A stretch of 64,000 bases of DNA from Sphingobacteriales bacterium (GCA_016718845.1 JADKCK010000006.1:123501-187500); one strand, 5' to 3'. Shown: positions 45,700 to 56,153, counted from the first letter of the stretch. Notes: a model not told the origin generated them from the sequence alone. A program made the numbers and translations.

Positions 45700-46704
45700 T
45701 TATTTTTTAGGTGTATACCATCGCCATTTTACAATGGTTCGCTCGTCGCGCATATTTAGTTTTTGGGCGGCGCTCGATGTAATATTTACCTCTACATCTT
45801 CGTTTTGTATGGTGTTGGGCAATGTGCCAATTACTTTTAGGTAAACGCTGCGGTTATTTACGGGGTTGGTGATGCGCACCACCGATTGTACGGGTGCTGT
45901 ACGGTGTAGGCAATACATATTGCTACCACCGCCGTCGTCGAAAAAGGTGGCAACACCCGTACCTTTGCCCGATTTATACATCCCCGTTGAGTCTGTCGAC
46001 ATGGTCATGTATTGTCCGGGGTAGTCGTCTAAGCGGGGTTTGCTGGGTTTAGGTTTTGCGTTAGCTGCTTCTCCAAGGGGTAATATCCAGGCAATAATTA
46101 ACTCTTGGGCAGGTTTAATGTCAAACGAGTTTAGTTTGTTCCAACTTTTAAGGTTGTTTAGTGTTTGGTTATAAAGGCGTGCAATGCTCACAAGGTTTTC
46201 GCCCGATACCACAACATGTTTTACGGGTTTTAGTTTTTCGAGCGGTATGGTGTCGGTGATACTACCGTTTTTGATAGAGTCGGTCGGGAAAGGTTTTGTT
46301 TGGGGGGTGCCTTTGGTAATGGGTTTGGTGTCGGCTACTAGCACTTCTTGGGGTTTGGCATCAAGGGTAGCCGTTGTTGGTTTTGCTTTGGGTTTTAGCA
46401 CCAACAATTCGTCTTTTTTAATAACCACATTAGCCGCTTCTATAGTGGGTGTTTCTTGCTCTTGGGCTGCCTCTATGGTGGGTTTAGCTGCTGGTATGTT
46501 TAATACATCGCCAACGTGTATGCTATTGCCCACTATTTGCGGATTTAACGATTTTAGGTCGTCAATCGAAATTTTGTGCATTAGAGCAATCTTATACAAA
46601 GTTTCGCCTTTGCTAACAGTGTGGTGCTCGGTGTTGTTGTCGTATGCAAGAACGGCATATTGACTTGCCAAAAAAACGATTAATAGAAGGAGAAAATGTT
46701 TCAT
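45700..46704 (-). CDS. Secreted LysM protein with RlpA-like double-psi beta-barrel
   Basis: The 334-residue protein has a signal peptide (cleavage near AVLAY), a first LysM domain (about 27-72, HTVSKGETLYKIALMHKISI), a Lys/Thr/Pro-rich spacer, a second LysM (about 163-208, HVVVSGENLVSIARLYNQTL) and a C-terminal RlpA-like domain (GKGTGVATFFDDGGGSNMYC, VVRITNPVNNRSVYLKVIG). LysM binds peptidoglycan; the barrel may bind or cleave glycan strands. The usual catalytic Asp/His pattern of active RlpA is not clear, and there is no lipobox, so it may be a structural envelope protein. Confidence 0.85.
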   Translation of the reverse strand: MKHFLLLLIVFLASQYAVLAYDNNTEHHTVSKGETLYKIALMHKISIDDLKSLNPQIVGNSIHVGDVLNIPAAKPTIEAAQEQETPTIEAANVVIKKDELLVLKPKAKPTTATLDAKPQEVLVADTKPITKGTPQTKPFPTDSIKNGSITDTIPLEKLKPVKHVVVSGENLVSIARLYNQTLNNLKSWNKLNSFDIKPAQELIIAWILPLGEAANAKPKPSKPRLDDYPGQYMTMSTDSTGMYKSGKGTGVATFFDDGGGSNMYCLHRTAPVQSVVRITNPVNNRSVYLKVIGTLPNTIQNEDVEVNITSSAAQKLNMRDERTIVKWRWYTPKK

Positions 46705-46854
46705 ATTTTGTGTGTTTTGAACTAATTAAATGATTTTGAAGAATTAATTGCCAATAAGGTTCTTTTTGTCAAAAAAAATGTGTTCTTTTGTGCGCTAAAA
46801 ACGCTATTTTGTGTTTACTACAGTGTACAATGCCTAATAGTGGCTTCGGGAGAA

Positions 46855-46862
46855 CAAAGATA
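46855..46862 (-). promoter_or_regulatory. Candidate -7 promoter element for the LysM gene
   Basis: The minus strand reads TATCTTTG here, an exact TAnnTTTG, 150 bases before the start codon. No -33 element is apparent. Nothing else is recognisable in the 327-bp gap to the next gene. Confidence 0.45.
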
Positions 46863-47031
46863 ATGGATATTTAGCGTTTGTTTAATTTTTTTACGACTTT
46901 TTTTCGTTATTGCCACATTTTTATTTTGACATGTAGATAAGCAGCTGCCAATAGTTGCTAATTTAGTAGCAATACCCCATTTGATAAACTAACTTAAAGT
47001 AACAGATTTAAACCACTACAAACAAACCCCC

Positions 47032-47937
47032 ATGATAATAGCAAATCCTATTTACGATTCGGTGTTTAAATTTTTGCTCGAAGATATAGAGGTTGCCAAG
47101 CGATTTATATCCAACATAATCGGCGAGGAGATAATAGAGCTAACATTTAAACCCCAAGAACAAACTACCTTATCGCCAAAATACCTACTTACGGTTTTTC
47201 GGCTCGATTTTAAAGCCCTTATAAAAACCCCATCGGGTGGGCATAAAAAAGTACTCATCGAGTTGCAAAAGAGCAACAATGGGTTCGATATTATGCGCTT
47301 TAAACACTACATAGGCACCAACTACAGCAAAGCCGACGAAGTAAATGGCATTAAAACACCCTTGCCTATGTTGCCTATCTATATTTTGGGTTTTAAGTTA
47401 AGTATCGAGCGAGCTGTTTTAAAAATAGGGCGACAATACCAAGACGTATCCACCGGCGAGATTTACAATGCCAAAGACGACTTTATTGAACAATTAAGCC
47501 ACGATTGTTTTGTTATACAAGTACCCTGCTTACCCGAAGTAACCCAAACGAAGTTAGAAAAGATATTGTCGGTTTTTAACCAAAAATGGGTGTTTGACAA
47601 AGATACCAAATGGTTGATGCGTTACGACAATGCCAACGACGACGACGACGAAGACCAACAATTAATTGTACGCCGTTTGGCAATAGCCGCCGAAAGCGAA
47701 GAAGTACAACAGAGTGTAGTTGCCGAAGAAAATTTTGAAACAACACTTGATGAGGCTTTCCGCGAAAAAGAGCGCATCATTGAACAAAAAGAACTAGTTA
47801 TTGAACAAAAAGAACAATTGCTACAACAAAAAGAACAAGATTTGGTAATTGAAAGACAGAAAGCAGATGCCGAAAGACAGAAGAACGAAGATTTACTTCG
47901 TCGTATTGCCGAGTTAGAAAAATTGATGAAGAAATAA
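47032..47937 (+). CDS. Rpn/PDDEXK_2-family nuclease-like protein with coiled-coil tail
   Basis: The 301-residue protein opens IANPIYDSVFKFLLEDIEVA, typical of the PD-(D/E)XK family transposase/Rpn group. The active site reads D59 (FRLDFKALI) and E77-x-Q79 (VLIELQKS), an ExQ variant common in this family. Residues 250-300 form a strongly charged heptad region (REKERIIEQKELVIEQKEQL) likely to be a coiled coil. Rpn proteins promote RecA-independent recombination and some act as toxins or defence nucleases. No inverted repeats or other transposase parts flank it, so it is probably a domesticated gene. TamB follows 58 bases downstream. Confidence 0.88.
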   Translation: MIIANPIYDSVFKFLLEDIEVAKRFISNIIGEEIIELTFKPQEQTTLSPKYLLTVFRLDFKALIKTPSGGHKKVLIELQKSNNGFDIMRFKHYIGTNYSKADEVNGIKTPLPMLPIYILGFKLSIERAVLKIGRQYQDVSTGEIYNAKDDFIEQLSHDCFVIQVPCLPEVTQTKLEKILSVFNQKWVFDKDTKWLMRYDNANDDDDEDQQLIVRRLAIAAESEEVQQSVVAEENFETTLDEAFREKERIIEQKELVIEQKEQLLQQKEQDLVIERQKADAERQKNEDLLRRIAELEKLMKK

Positions 47938-47995
47938 CCCACCTAATACCAATTATCGCAATTATTAGCAATAGTATTATTGCCCTATTTATATC

Positions 47996-50900
47996 ATGCA
48001 AGAAACACCCTCGCCTCAAACCACCAAAACGGTCGAAACGCCACCGCCGCGCCGTCGACGTATTACGGTTTGGTCGGTTTTATTCAATTTATTTGTTGCG
48101 CTACTGGTTTTTGCAGTGGCGGGGATTTTCTTTATCTTGCCGCGCCCTGCCATACAAAAATTTATTGCAGGTTATGCCATTGAGTATTTAGCAAAAAAAA
48201 CCGAAAGCCGAATTGAAGTAGAAAGCGTATACGTAGACGTGTTTGACCGCATTTGGTTACGCAACGTATACATCGAAGATTGGGATTGTGATACATTATT
48301 GTTTGCCCGAAGCATAAAATTAGATATAGACCGCCTTGCACTACTCGAAAGAAGAATTGACATTGAGGGCTTGAGTATGGACTCGGCAACGATTAACATT
48401 GGGCGAAAAGAAGGCGAACTGTTTAATTTTGCTTACCTCGTCAACCAGTTTAGCAGCAATAAACCCGCCACAAACACACCCGTAAAACCTATAACAACCC
48501 CCGATACCACCAAAAAAACATTCAACCTTAGTTTTTCGTTCGATTATTTAGACCTAAAAAACACCAAAGTTAGTTTTAACGATGCCGATAAAACCAACGT
48601 AACTGCTCAATTTAAACAACTAAATGTAGGTGTGCGTACATTAGCTATCGAGGATAAACGCATTGAGCTAAATAAAGTGGTGCTAAAACAACCAAATATC
48701 GGTATACGTATTACCCCATCTACCAAAAACAAAAAAACACCCACCGATTATAGCAAAATATTGCACATTACCGTAGGCAGTTGGTTTATTGGAGCAAAAG
48801 AAGTAGCCATTACCGATGGCACATTTAACCTGCTTAACCTGCCCGAAAGACCACAAAAAAAGGGCGAAATTAACTTTAACAACTTAGCCATAACCAAACT
48901 AAATTTAAGCACCCAACAAATATCGCTATACAACGATACCATTGTTGCCCAAAAAACCTTGCTTACAGCCACCGAAAAATCGGGCTTTGTACTAAATAAA
49001 TTGCAAGCCGATGTGTTGCTGTGTAACACCTTATTGCAACTCGAAAATTTAACACTTCAAACACCTAACACCAATTTAAGCAATTACCTAGCATTTAAGA
49101 TGCAAACCCTGCGCGAATTTGGCGACTTTGTGAAACGCGTAAAACTAGATGTAAAACTACAACCCAACGCTCATTTTGTGTTTCGCGACATCAACTATTT
49201 TGCACATGGCTTAGATAAACCCGCCATCATAAAACACAACTTCGACCGCCCCATTTATGTGTCGGGGCATGCCACCGACCGCATTGGTAAACTAAAAGCC
49301 GAAAACCTAAACGTAAAAGTAAGCAAAACCCAGCTAATTGCCGATGTGCGCCTAATTGGCTTGCCCGATGCCCAATCAACTAATATAGATGCCAAAATAA
49401 CCAAACTAAACACCACCACCGCCGACCTACGCCTGCTACTGCCACCCAAACAAAAACTGCCCGAGCAAATTATGCGTTTGGGTAACATTACTATGAATGG
49501 GCGTTTTACAGGTTTCCCCAAAGATTTTGTGGCTTATGGCAACATAAACACTACTTTGGGCAAACTAAAAACCGACGTGCAAATGAATCTAACCCAAAAA
49601 ATACCCCAATACTCGGGCGATATAACCGTAGATAATTTGGCATTGGGTAAACTCATCGACAACAACAAATTAGGTAGCGTATCGCTAGTAGCCAACATAA
49701 AAGGACAAGGCTTTAACATAAACGATTTGCACACTTTTGTAAAAGGTAAAATCAACCAATTTACATTTAATAACTATAATTATACCAATATTGGGGTAGA
49801 TGGAGAAGTGAACAAAAAACTGTTTTCGGGCAAATACACCGTCGACGACCCCAACATAAAACTAAACTTTGAAGGGGCAGTAAACCTAAACGACCCCAAC
49901 TTGCCACGGTATAACTTTACCGCCAATGTGCTTAAAATAGATTTGCAAAAATTAAACCTACTAAAAGAAGGAACCCTTAAAGAAACTTTTGTAATTGCAG
50001 GTAGCGCCGACCTCGACCTGTCGGGCAAAAATATTGACAACATAGAAGGAACCGCCAAACTGCGCAACGTAAAACTAATACAACCCAACCGCACCTTTGA
50101 CATTGCCAAACTAGACCTAGTAGCAAGCAGCAACAACAACGGCAGAAAACTAACCGTAAACTCGGACATTGCCGATGCCGAATTTACAGGCTCGTTTAAG
50201 TTTTTACAACTGCGCGATGCATTCCAAAACTATGCACATACCTATTTCCCTTACCACATAGATGCCCGACCTGCTACCGAACAACAAATTGTTAACTTTG
50301 ACATAATCATCAAAGACCCCACATCTATCACCAAATTGTTTGTCGCCGACCTCAAAAAAATTAAAGCCGATACCATCAGCGGTTATTTTAATACCTACAC
50401 CAAAGAAGCACGCCTAAACCTAAACGTAGATACATTGGTGTACAAAACCACCGAACTAAAAAAATTAGTGGTTAATGCCAACTCTACCAAAGACCACATT
50501 GTGTTTGATAGCCATGTGCAAGAAATTGTACTAAATGGCGCGGAATCGCGCACCCTATTGCCCCGCATAGATTTGTTGGGCAGGGTAGAAAACGATAGCC
50601 TACATTTCGACCTTTCGGTAGCCGCCGACACCGCCCGCAACCACGCACGTTTGGTCGGCACACTATATGCCCCAAGCCGAAACCTACTAAAAATGAAGTT
50701 TGATAGCACCCTATTAGTTATTAACCGCGATAGATGGCAAGCAACAACCGGACTATTTACCTATAACACCACCGATAAAACCTTTGAAATAGATAACGTA
50801 TTGTTGAGCAAACAAGAAATTGTAACCGAAAATAAAACCGAAACAATGGTAAAACGTTTGGTACAGTTGAGTAGCAAAAACGATATAACCAGTTTGGTAA

Positions 50901-53038
50901 TCGAAAATATGCCACTGTCGGACTTTAATTATGTGCCAGCTATCAAAAACTTAGGCATATCAACCACCGTAAGCGGAAACGTAGAAATTGTAGGACTGTT
51001 AAAAGAACAAAAAATAACCGCTAACCTAAACGCCCAAAAACTAAATTTTAGGGGACAAGGTATCGGCGATTTATTATTAGAACTAAATAAAGAAAAAAAT
51101 AACCCCATCATCAATATCACAAAAGCCACCGTTAACAACAAAGGTAGCTATGTGCTAGATGCCAACGGAACCGTAACACTACCCGATAAAAACCACAAAA
51201 TCCCACAAATAAACGTAACTGCCAATATCATCGAAGGCAAACTCACTTTCTTAGAAGCATTTTTGAAAGGATTAATCTCGAAAACCGAAGGCAAAATCTT
51301 AAACAGCAAATTAGTTATTGCCGGCGACATCTCTAAACCCAGCTTTAATGGCAGCATAGGTATCGCCAATGGCAAAACAACCGTAAATTACCTCCAAACC
51401 GAGTACTTTATTGACAACGAAACTATCTTTTTTAAAGACCACGACATCGTATTTAAAAACGTAATCTTAACCGATAAAAGCGCCGCCGATGCTCGTAAAG
51501 ACAACAAAAAAGCCAACGAAGCCCTACTAAACGGAGCTGTGCATCTCAACGACTTTAAAAAGATGAGCATCGACCTAAACATGACCACCAACAATTTCCC
51601 GTTTCTAAAAACCACCGCCAAAGACAATACTTCGTTTTATGGCACTGCTTACGGCAGCGGAAAAATAAATTTCGGAGGTCCGTTTAGCCAACTTAGGGTA
51701 GAAGTAAACGCCAAATCGAACAAAGGAACCACCATTTACCTGCCACTTACCGGCGACACCCAATTTACCGAAAACAAAATCTACACCTTTATATCCCGCT
51801 CAGATACCATTAAAAAACCCGAAACCATCGACTTCTCGGGGCTAACCCTCGATTTTAACCTCGATGTAACACCCGACGCCGAAATCCAAATTATCTTTGA
51901 CGAACAAGCCGGCGATATTATGCGAGCACGTGGCAGCGGTAATATGCAAATGGATATTAGCACCTTCGGCGATTTTAAATTCGACATGTTTGGCACCTAC
52001 ACCATAAAACAAGGTAGTTACTTGTTTACACTAAAAAATGTAATTAACAAGTACTTTAGTGTGGTAGATGGCGGAACCATTACCTTCTCGGGCAGCCCCT
52101 ACGATGCCTTGCTCGACCTGCGAGCTAAATATACCGTAGATAATGCCGTTAGAAGTAATATTTTTACCGATAACGAAAAAACCTCGATGCCCGACGCCAC
52201 TTTAAACGAACTAAAACGAGCCAAAAAAACCGACGTATTTCTGGTGCTAAGTAGCTCCTTATCAAGCCCACACATCGAGTTTGATATAAAAGACAGCAAC
52301 CCAGGTAACTCGGCAGCCGATAATCTGTTTGCAGGTAAAATAGACGAAATTATACGCACCAATCCCAACGAACTAAACCGACAAGTGTTTGGACTATTGG
52401 TGATGAACAACTTTATGCCCTCCGACCAATTCCTCAACGTCAACTCGGGTTTAACCACCACCGTTAGCGAACTCCTATCCAACTACCTATCCAGCTACCT
52501 CAACGAGGCAATATCGGGATTGATACCCAACAGCGAACTAAATTTTAACTGGAGCCAATACGACGAACAAGGAACAGGTGGACTTGCCGATGAGGGCAGC
52601 TCGTCGAGAACCAAATTAAGCCTAGACTTTAAAAAAGACATAAACGACCGCCTTTCGATGGAAATAGGCGGCAGCGTAGATGTAGATAATCAGTCGGGCA
52701 GCAACTCCGAGGGCGTACTGTTTGCCAACGATATTGTACTAACCTATAAATTGGGTAAAGATGGCAAGTACAAACTAAAAATGTACAATAAATTTGACAA
52801 CGACGTATTGTTGGGCAACTACTCGAAACAAGGAGTTGGCTTTTTTGTAACCCAAGAGTTTGATAGCTTCGAGGATTTGTTTGCTAAATCGCGCAAAGCC
52901 CGCGAAGAACGCCGAAAAGCCGAACAAAAACAACCAACTACGCCCGACAAAGCACCACCAATTGATGCCACCCCAACACCACCTGCCGATAAACCCAAAG
53001 ATACCGAACTACCCAACCAAAATCTACCGCAAAAATAA
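47996..53038 (+). CDS. TamB-like (DUF490) inner-membrane/periplasmic translocation protein
   Basis: The 1680-residue protein has one N-terminal membrane helix (about 25-47, after PPPRRRR) and then a very long run of AsmA/TamB beta repeats. The C-terminal third carries the DUF490 pattern: FDMFGTYTIKQGSYLFTL, GGTITFSGSPYDALLDLRA, VFLVLSSSLSSPHIEFDI, and NELNRQVFGLLVMNNFMP. The last 60 residues are rich in Pro, Lys and Thr. TamB-like proteins bridge the periplasm and carry phospholipids or help outer-membrane insertion. The frame is intact for 5 kb. The 58-bp gap to the Rpn-like gene allows cotranscription. Confidence 0.95.
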   Translation: MQETPSPQTTKTVETPPPRRRRITVWSVLFNLFVALLVFAVAGIFFILPRPAIQKFIAGYAIEYLAKKTESRIEVESVYVDVFDRIWLRNVYIEDWDCDTLLFARSIKLDIDRLALLERRIDIEGLSMDSATINIGRKEGELFNFAYLVNQFSSNKPATNTPVKPITTPDTTKKTFNLSFSFDYLDLKNTKVSFNDADKTNVTAQFKQLNVGVRTLAIEDKRIELNKVVLKQPNIGIRITPSTKNKKTPTDYSKILHITVGSWFIGAKEVAITDGTFNLLNLPERPQKKGEINFNNLAITKLNLSTQQISLYNDTIVAQKTLLTATEKSGFVLNKLQADVLLCNTLLQLENLTLQTPNTNLSNYLAFKMQTLREFGDFVKRVKLDVKLQPNAHFVFRDINYFAHGLDKPAIIKHNFDRPIYVSGHATDRIGKLKAENLNVKVSKTQLIADVRLIGLPDAQSTNIDAKITKLNTTTADLRLLLPPKQKLPEQIMRLGNITMNGRFTGFPKDFVAYGNINTTLGKLKTDVQMNLTQKIPQYSGDITVDNLALGKLIDNNKLGSVSLVANIKGQGFNINDLHTFVKGKINQFTFNNYNYTNIGVDGEVNKKLFSGKYTVDDPNIKLNFEGAVNLNDPNLPRYNFTANVLKIDLQKLNLLKEGTLKETFVIAGSADLDLSGKNIDNIEGTAKLRNVKLIQPNRTFDIAKLDLVASSNNNGRKLTVNSDIADAEFTGSFKFLQLRDAFQNYAHTYFPYHIDARPATEQQIVNFDIIIKDPTSITKLFVADLKKIKADTISGYFNTYTKEARLNLNVDTLVYKTTELKKLVVNANSTKDHIVFDSHVQEIVLNGAESRTLLPRIDLLGRVENDSLHFDLSVAADTARNHARLVGTLYAPSRNLLKMKFDSTLLVINRDRWQATTGLFTYNTTDKTFEIDNVLLSKQEIVTENKTETMVKRLVQLSSKNDITSLVIENMPLSDFNYVPAIKNLGISTTVSGNVEIVGLLKEQKITANLNAQKLNFRGQGIGDLLLELNKEKNNPIINITKATVNNKGSYVLDANGTVTLPDKNHKIPQINVTANIIEGKLTFLEAFLKGLISKTEGKILNSKLVIAGDISKPSFNGSIGIANGKTTVNYLQTEYFIDNETIFFKDHDIVFKNVILTDKSAADARKDNKKANEALLNGAVHLNDFKKMSIDLNMTTNNFPFLKTTAKDNTSFYGTAYGSGKINFGGPFSQLRVEVNAKSNKGTTIYLPLTGDTQFTENKIYTFISRSDTIKKPETIDFSGLTLDFNLDVTPDAEIQIIFDEQAGDIMRARGSGNMQMDISTFGDFKFDMFGTYTIKQGSYLFTLKNVINKYFSVVDGGTITFSGSPYDALLDLRAKYTVDNAVRSNIFTDNEKTSMPDATLNELKRAKKTDVFLVLSSSLSSPHIEFDIKDSNPGNSAADNLFAGKIDEIIRTNPNELNRQVFGLLVMNNFMPSDQFLNVNSGLTTTVSELLSNYLSSYLNEAISGLIPNSELNFNWSQYDEQGTGGLADEGSSSRTKLSLDFKKDINDRLSMEIGGSVDVDNQSGSNSEGVLFANDIVLTYKLGKDGKYKLKMYNKFDNDVLLGNYSKQGVGFFVTQEFDSFEDLFAKSRKAREERRKAEQKQPTTPDKAPPIDATPTPPADKPKDTELPNQNLPQK

Positions 53039-53060
53039 ACCACCACAACCAATATGCCCA

Positions 53061-53114
53061 AAAACTACGGCAAGCACTCATCAAAAAAGATGAACGCTTG
53101 CCGTAGTTTTTTTT
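53061..53114 (+). terminator. Terminator after tamB-like gene
   Basis: AAAACTACGGCAAGC pairs exactly with GCTTGCCGTAGTTTT, the loop holding CATC/GATG, and eight T residues follow, 22 bases beyond the stop. Confidence 0.93.
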
Positions 53115-53224
53115 ATTAATTCACGTTACGCAGCCCATTTCGATAATTAGCCGTTTGGTGTTTTTAGCTACGCTTTGCATTGTTGTTTTGGGAGGACTGG
53201 CATTATAGGAATTGGCGTTAAGAA

Positions 53225-53349
53225 ATGGGCAAAAATGGAGCGTTAAGAAAGATATACTGTTTGAAGCACGCCACACCGAACCCCGAAAAAAGCCGACAAG
53301 TAAGCCGTTTGGCGTGCAAGTTTATATCTTTTAGCGGAATGTTGCCCAT
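53225..53349. repeat. Imperfect fold-back element
   Basis: The left arm carries ATGGGCAAAAATGG, AAGATATA and AGCACGCC; the right arm carries their complements GGCGTGC, TATATCTT and GTTGCCCAT in reverse order around AAAAAAGCCGACAAG. GCGTTAAGAAA appears twice at the left. There is no gene in the 400 bases between the TamB terminator and the next gene. Confidence 0.55.
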
Positions 53350-53383
53350 TTTAGCCAATTACTATATAGCCTTGATTTTTTTG

Positions 53384-53411
53384 GTTACTTTTTGATCAAG
53401 CAAAAAGTAAC
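53384..53411. repeat. 11-bp inverted repeat, GTTACTTTTTG/CAAAAAGTAAC
   Basis: GTTACTTTTTG, ATCAAG, CAAAAAGTAAC, preceded by CTTGATTTTTTTG. From memory, strings of this type recur between genes in many Bacteroidota genomes. It may be a mobile hairpin or a terminator for the minus-strand gene at 53520. Confidence 0.55.
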
Positions 53412-53519
53412 AAACTTTTAAAGGGCAATAAGTAGTATCAAACTACTGACAAATTATTTCCAAAGCCCTTGCCGTTTAATATTTGTCTTGTTTGCGCTAC
53501 CCCTGCGTAACTTGAGTTA

Positions 53520-56153
53520 TTAATTACTAACCAACTTATAAGCCAACACATTATTGCTTGTTCCGCCCATCAAAAGTACATCTTCGTTTTCGCTCACCAA
53601 ATTAGTAACCATAAAAGGCGTGCTGGCAGCCAACGGAAAATTAGGGTTAAACTTAGCATATTCGTCTAACAAATACACCTGCTGATTGGGACGACAAAAA
53701 ACACCAATTTTTTCGCGGGCTTTGTTCACCAATTTTACCCCAAAAACATCGGTAGGTATTACTTTATCGGCAAAGCGATATTCGTAAAGTTTAGAATCAA
53801 AACCATAAACAAACACTTTGTTGTGGCTCAAAAATATCGACTCTTCATCGAGGTCGGATATAACATTAGCCGTAGTAAAGTCGGCAGTTTTACTCAACGA
53901 TACTAACTGACTACCCCAACCCTCGCCGTTTATGTTTATAAGGTGGGTTTTACTGTTGGCGGTGGTTAGTAAAATTTTAGGTTCGCCTTTGCGCAGGTCT
54001 ATTTGTGGCGGGCTGATAGCGGGCGATTTAAGCTCTAAGGTGTGTAATGCCTTACCCCGTCTGTCCAACAAATACAAATTACCTTGGTCGTTGATGGCAA
54101 CAATAGCATCTTTATCCCTATATTGTATGTACTTTAAAGGTTGTGTAAGGTTGCCTAACCATTGGCGGGGTGTCCAGCCGGGCAGGGGTTTGCCGCTATA
54201 TTCGTAGCCATACAAACCTTTTACGCCACAAGGCACAAAAAAGTAATAATTGTCTTCGTTAGCCAATTTTAAACACGACAAACCTGCTGTTGCGGGTATG
54301 CTTAGGCGTTTGGTAAATTCTTTTAATTCTTCGCCATTGTGGTCAATTAAGTAAATATTGTCGGCGGTGTTTAGCAAATAAAACAAACTTTTATCGCCAT
54401 AATAATCAATTTGGTATATTTTGCTGAGGATAGGTTTGTCAAATTTTCGTTTCCACAATACCTCGCCTGTATTGCTAATCAAATAAAGCGTGTTGTTTTT
54501 ATCCACCACAACTATTTCTTTATCGCCTGTTTGTGCATTTTTTACCAATTGTGGAGTTGTTGCCGGTGGGGCATCTAATTGCGTGTTCCACAACAAAGTG
54601 AGTTTGCTTTGTGTGCTTTTGTCGGTATGGTCTTTGCCATATTGCAAATGGCACTGTGTTGCTACGCCATTAGGGTCTTTATCAAACTGCACCACCAAGG
54701 GGTGCAAATTTTGTGCAGCAGCCAATCGCGAGCCTAAATCTTCGTTAAATTTGGCACCACTTACGCCCCTTAGCCACTCGTTCATTAACTTTTGGTTGAT
54801 GTACAAAATGGCATTACCAAGGCTGTTACCCGTTTGCAAATCGGCTTTTGTTAAGGTTTGTTTGGCAAGATGTTTTTCTATCAACACCTGCAAATGCTCG
54901 GCACTGCCACCAATCAACACAAAATTATTAATAATGGTATAGTACGATGCGGTAAAATGTTTACTCAAACTTTCGCCAAACAAATGCTCGGCTAACAAAT
55001 GCGTGTCGGCATAGTGTAGGGTATATTTTTGGTATTTGGTGTTGGCTTGTTTCGTGGCGTTTTCGGGGGTTAGGCTTTGCAATAGTTTTGCGGCGGCGGT
55101 GGTGTCGGTGATTTGCAGCACCATATAGCTCTCGCGTTTGGTGTTTTCGCTGCCCGGTTCGGTAAAACCATACGCCCACTCGTTGCCCATCCACCACAAA
55201 GCGCTTTTGCCAAACTGTTTGCTAAAACCACTCGATTGCCTACCTACCGTATGCGTGCCTCCTTTTGCATTGTAATACAACAAAAACGCCGTATTTAAGG
55301 GCAGATAAGGTATTGCCGCAAATGCACTTTCGGGGCTTTGTTTCACTACATTTGCCAACATCAAACCGCTATTATTTAGGTTAGTAGTGCCTTTAAGTTG
55401 CACTTCTTGCTCCTCGAACCACATATCTAACTGAGCCCAGTTGCTTAGTTCTTTTAGCGTTTCGAGCAGCGAGTAGTAGGTCGTTTTCAAAAAAACCGAC
55501 GACAACAAAGGCGCATTGTCGAGGTTTAAAAACAAAGTAGCATCGGCACTAGTGTTATGCACCATTACTTTTTTGCCCACATTGCCCCACCATTGCCAAC
55601 TATTATACTGGCTAACGGCTTCGTCAACCAAACTCGAGCTAAAACTTGCCAACGCAAGCCCATTGCAGGTAGTAATGGCAAAACACAATTTTTTATCCCC
55701 CGAACATATATCGTAGATAGTAGTGCCTCTGAAAACCCTGCTCGATGCCACAAAACCTTTCTTGCGCAGTTGAGACACAATTTGAGGTAGCGGTTTTTTG
55801 AGCTGTTCGGTGGGCATAACCAGTAAATAGTCGTAGTTATAGGCATTTATTAAATGCAACGATGCCAATAGTTTTTGTGGACGATGATTATCTGCCAAAA
55901 ACAAGCTATCTACAAAATCAAAACCATTTTGTAGCTTACTAACCGCATCGTACTGCTGCCAATTGCTATAATACGCCGATTTTTGTAGCTTTTGATACGC
56001 CCGCTCAATGTTATTGGTTTGCACAATGGCAATGCAACTGTCGGGCACTGCCCTAAACAACAACGGAATACTACCCCAACCCCACAAATAAAGCAGGGTA
56101 GGTACAATTAATGCCAACGAAAAAAAGGTAAGGTATTTGTAATTTATGGTCAC
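53520..56153 (-). CDS. Membrane-anchored DUF3352-like protein with beta-propeller C-terminal half
   Basis: The 877-residue protein has an N-terminal membrane helix (about 8-27, LTFFSLALIVPTLLYLWGWG). Residues 30-500 resemble the DUF3352 type found in bacterial surface proteins (RAVPDSCIAIVQTNNIERA, TAFLLYYNAKGG, YTIINNFVLIGGSAEHLQVL). Residues 520-877 contain repeated blades such as KNNTLYLISNTGEVLWKRKF and QGNLYLLDRRGKALHTLEL, as in PQQ-like propellers. No catalytic residues are evident. It is likely an envelope protein exposed to the periplasm; its role is unknown. Confidence 0.7.
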   Translation of the reverse strand: MTINYKYLTFFSLALIVPTLLYLWGWGSIPLLFRAVPDSCIAIVQTNNIERAYQKLQKSAYYSNWQQYDAVSKLQNGFDFVDSLFLADNHRPQKLLASLHLINAYNYDYLLVMPTEQLKKPLPQIVSQLRKKGFVASSRVFRGTTIYDICSGDKKLCFAITTCNGLALASFSSSLVDEAVSQYNSWQWWGNVGKKVMVHNTSADATLFLNLDNAPLLSSVFLKTTYYSLLETLKELSNWAQLDMWFEEQEVQLKGTTNLNNSGLMLANVVKQSPESAFAAIPYLPLNTAFLLYYNAKGGTHTVGRQSSGFSKQFGKSALWWMGNEWAYGFTEPGSENTKRESYMVLQITDTTAAAKLLQSLTPENATKQANTKYQKYTLHYADTHLLAEHLFGESLSKHFTASYYTIINNFVLIGGSAEHLQVLIEKHLAKQTLTKADLQTGNSLGNAILYINQKLMNEWLRGVSGAKFNEDLGSRLAAAQNLHPLVVQFDKDPNGVATQCHLQYGKDHTDKSTQSKLTLLWNTQLDAPPATTPQLVKNAQTGDKEIVVVDKNNTLYLISNTGEVLWKRKFDKPILSKIYQIDYYGDKSLFYLLNTADNIYLIDHNGEELKEFTKRLSIPATAGLSCLKLANEDNYYFFVPCGVKGLYGYEYSGKPLPGWTPRQWLGNLTQPLKYIQYRDKDAIVAINDQGNLYLLDRRGKALHTLELKSPAISPPQIDLRKGEPKILLTTANSKTHLININGEGWGSQLVSLSKTADFTTANVISDLDEESIFLSHNKVFVYGFDSKLYEYRFADKVIPTDVFGVKLVNKAREKIGVFCRPNQQVYLLDEYAKFNPNFPLAASTPFMVTNLVSENEDVLLMGGTSNNVLAYKLVSN

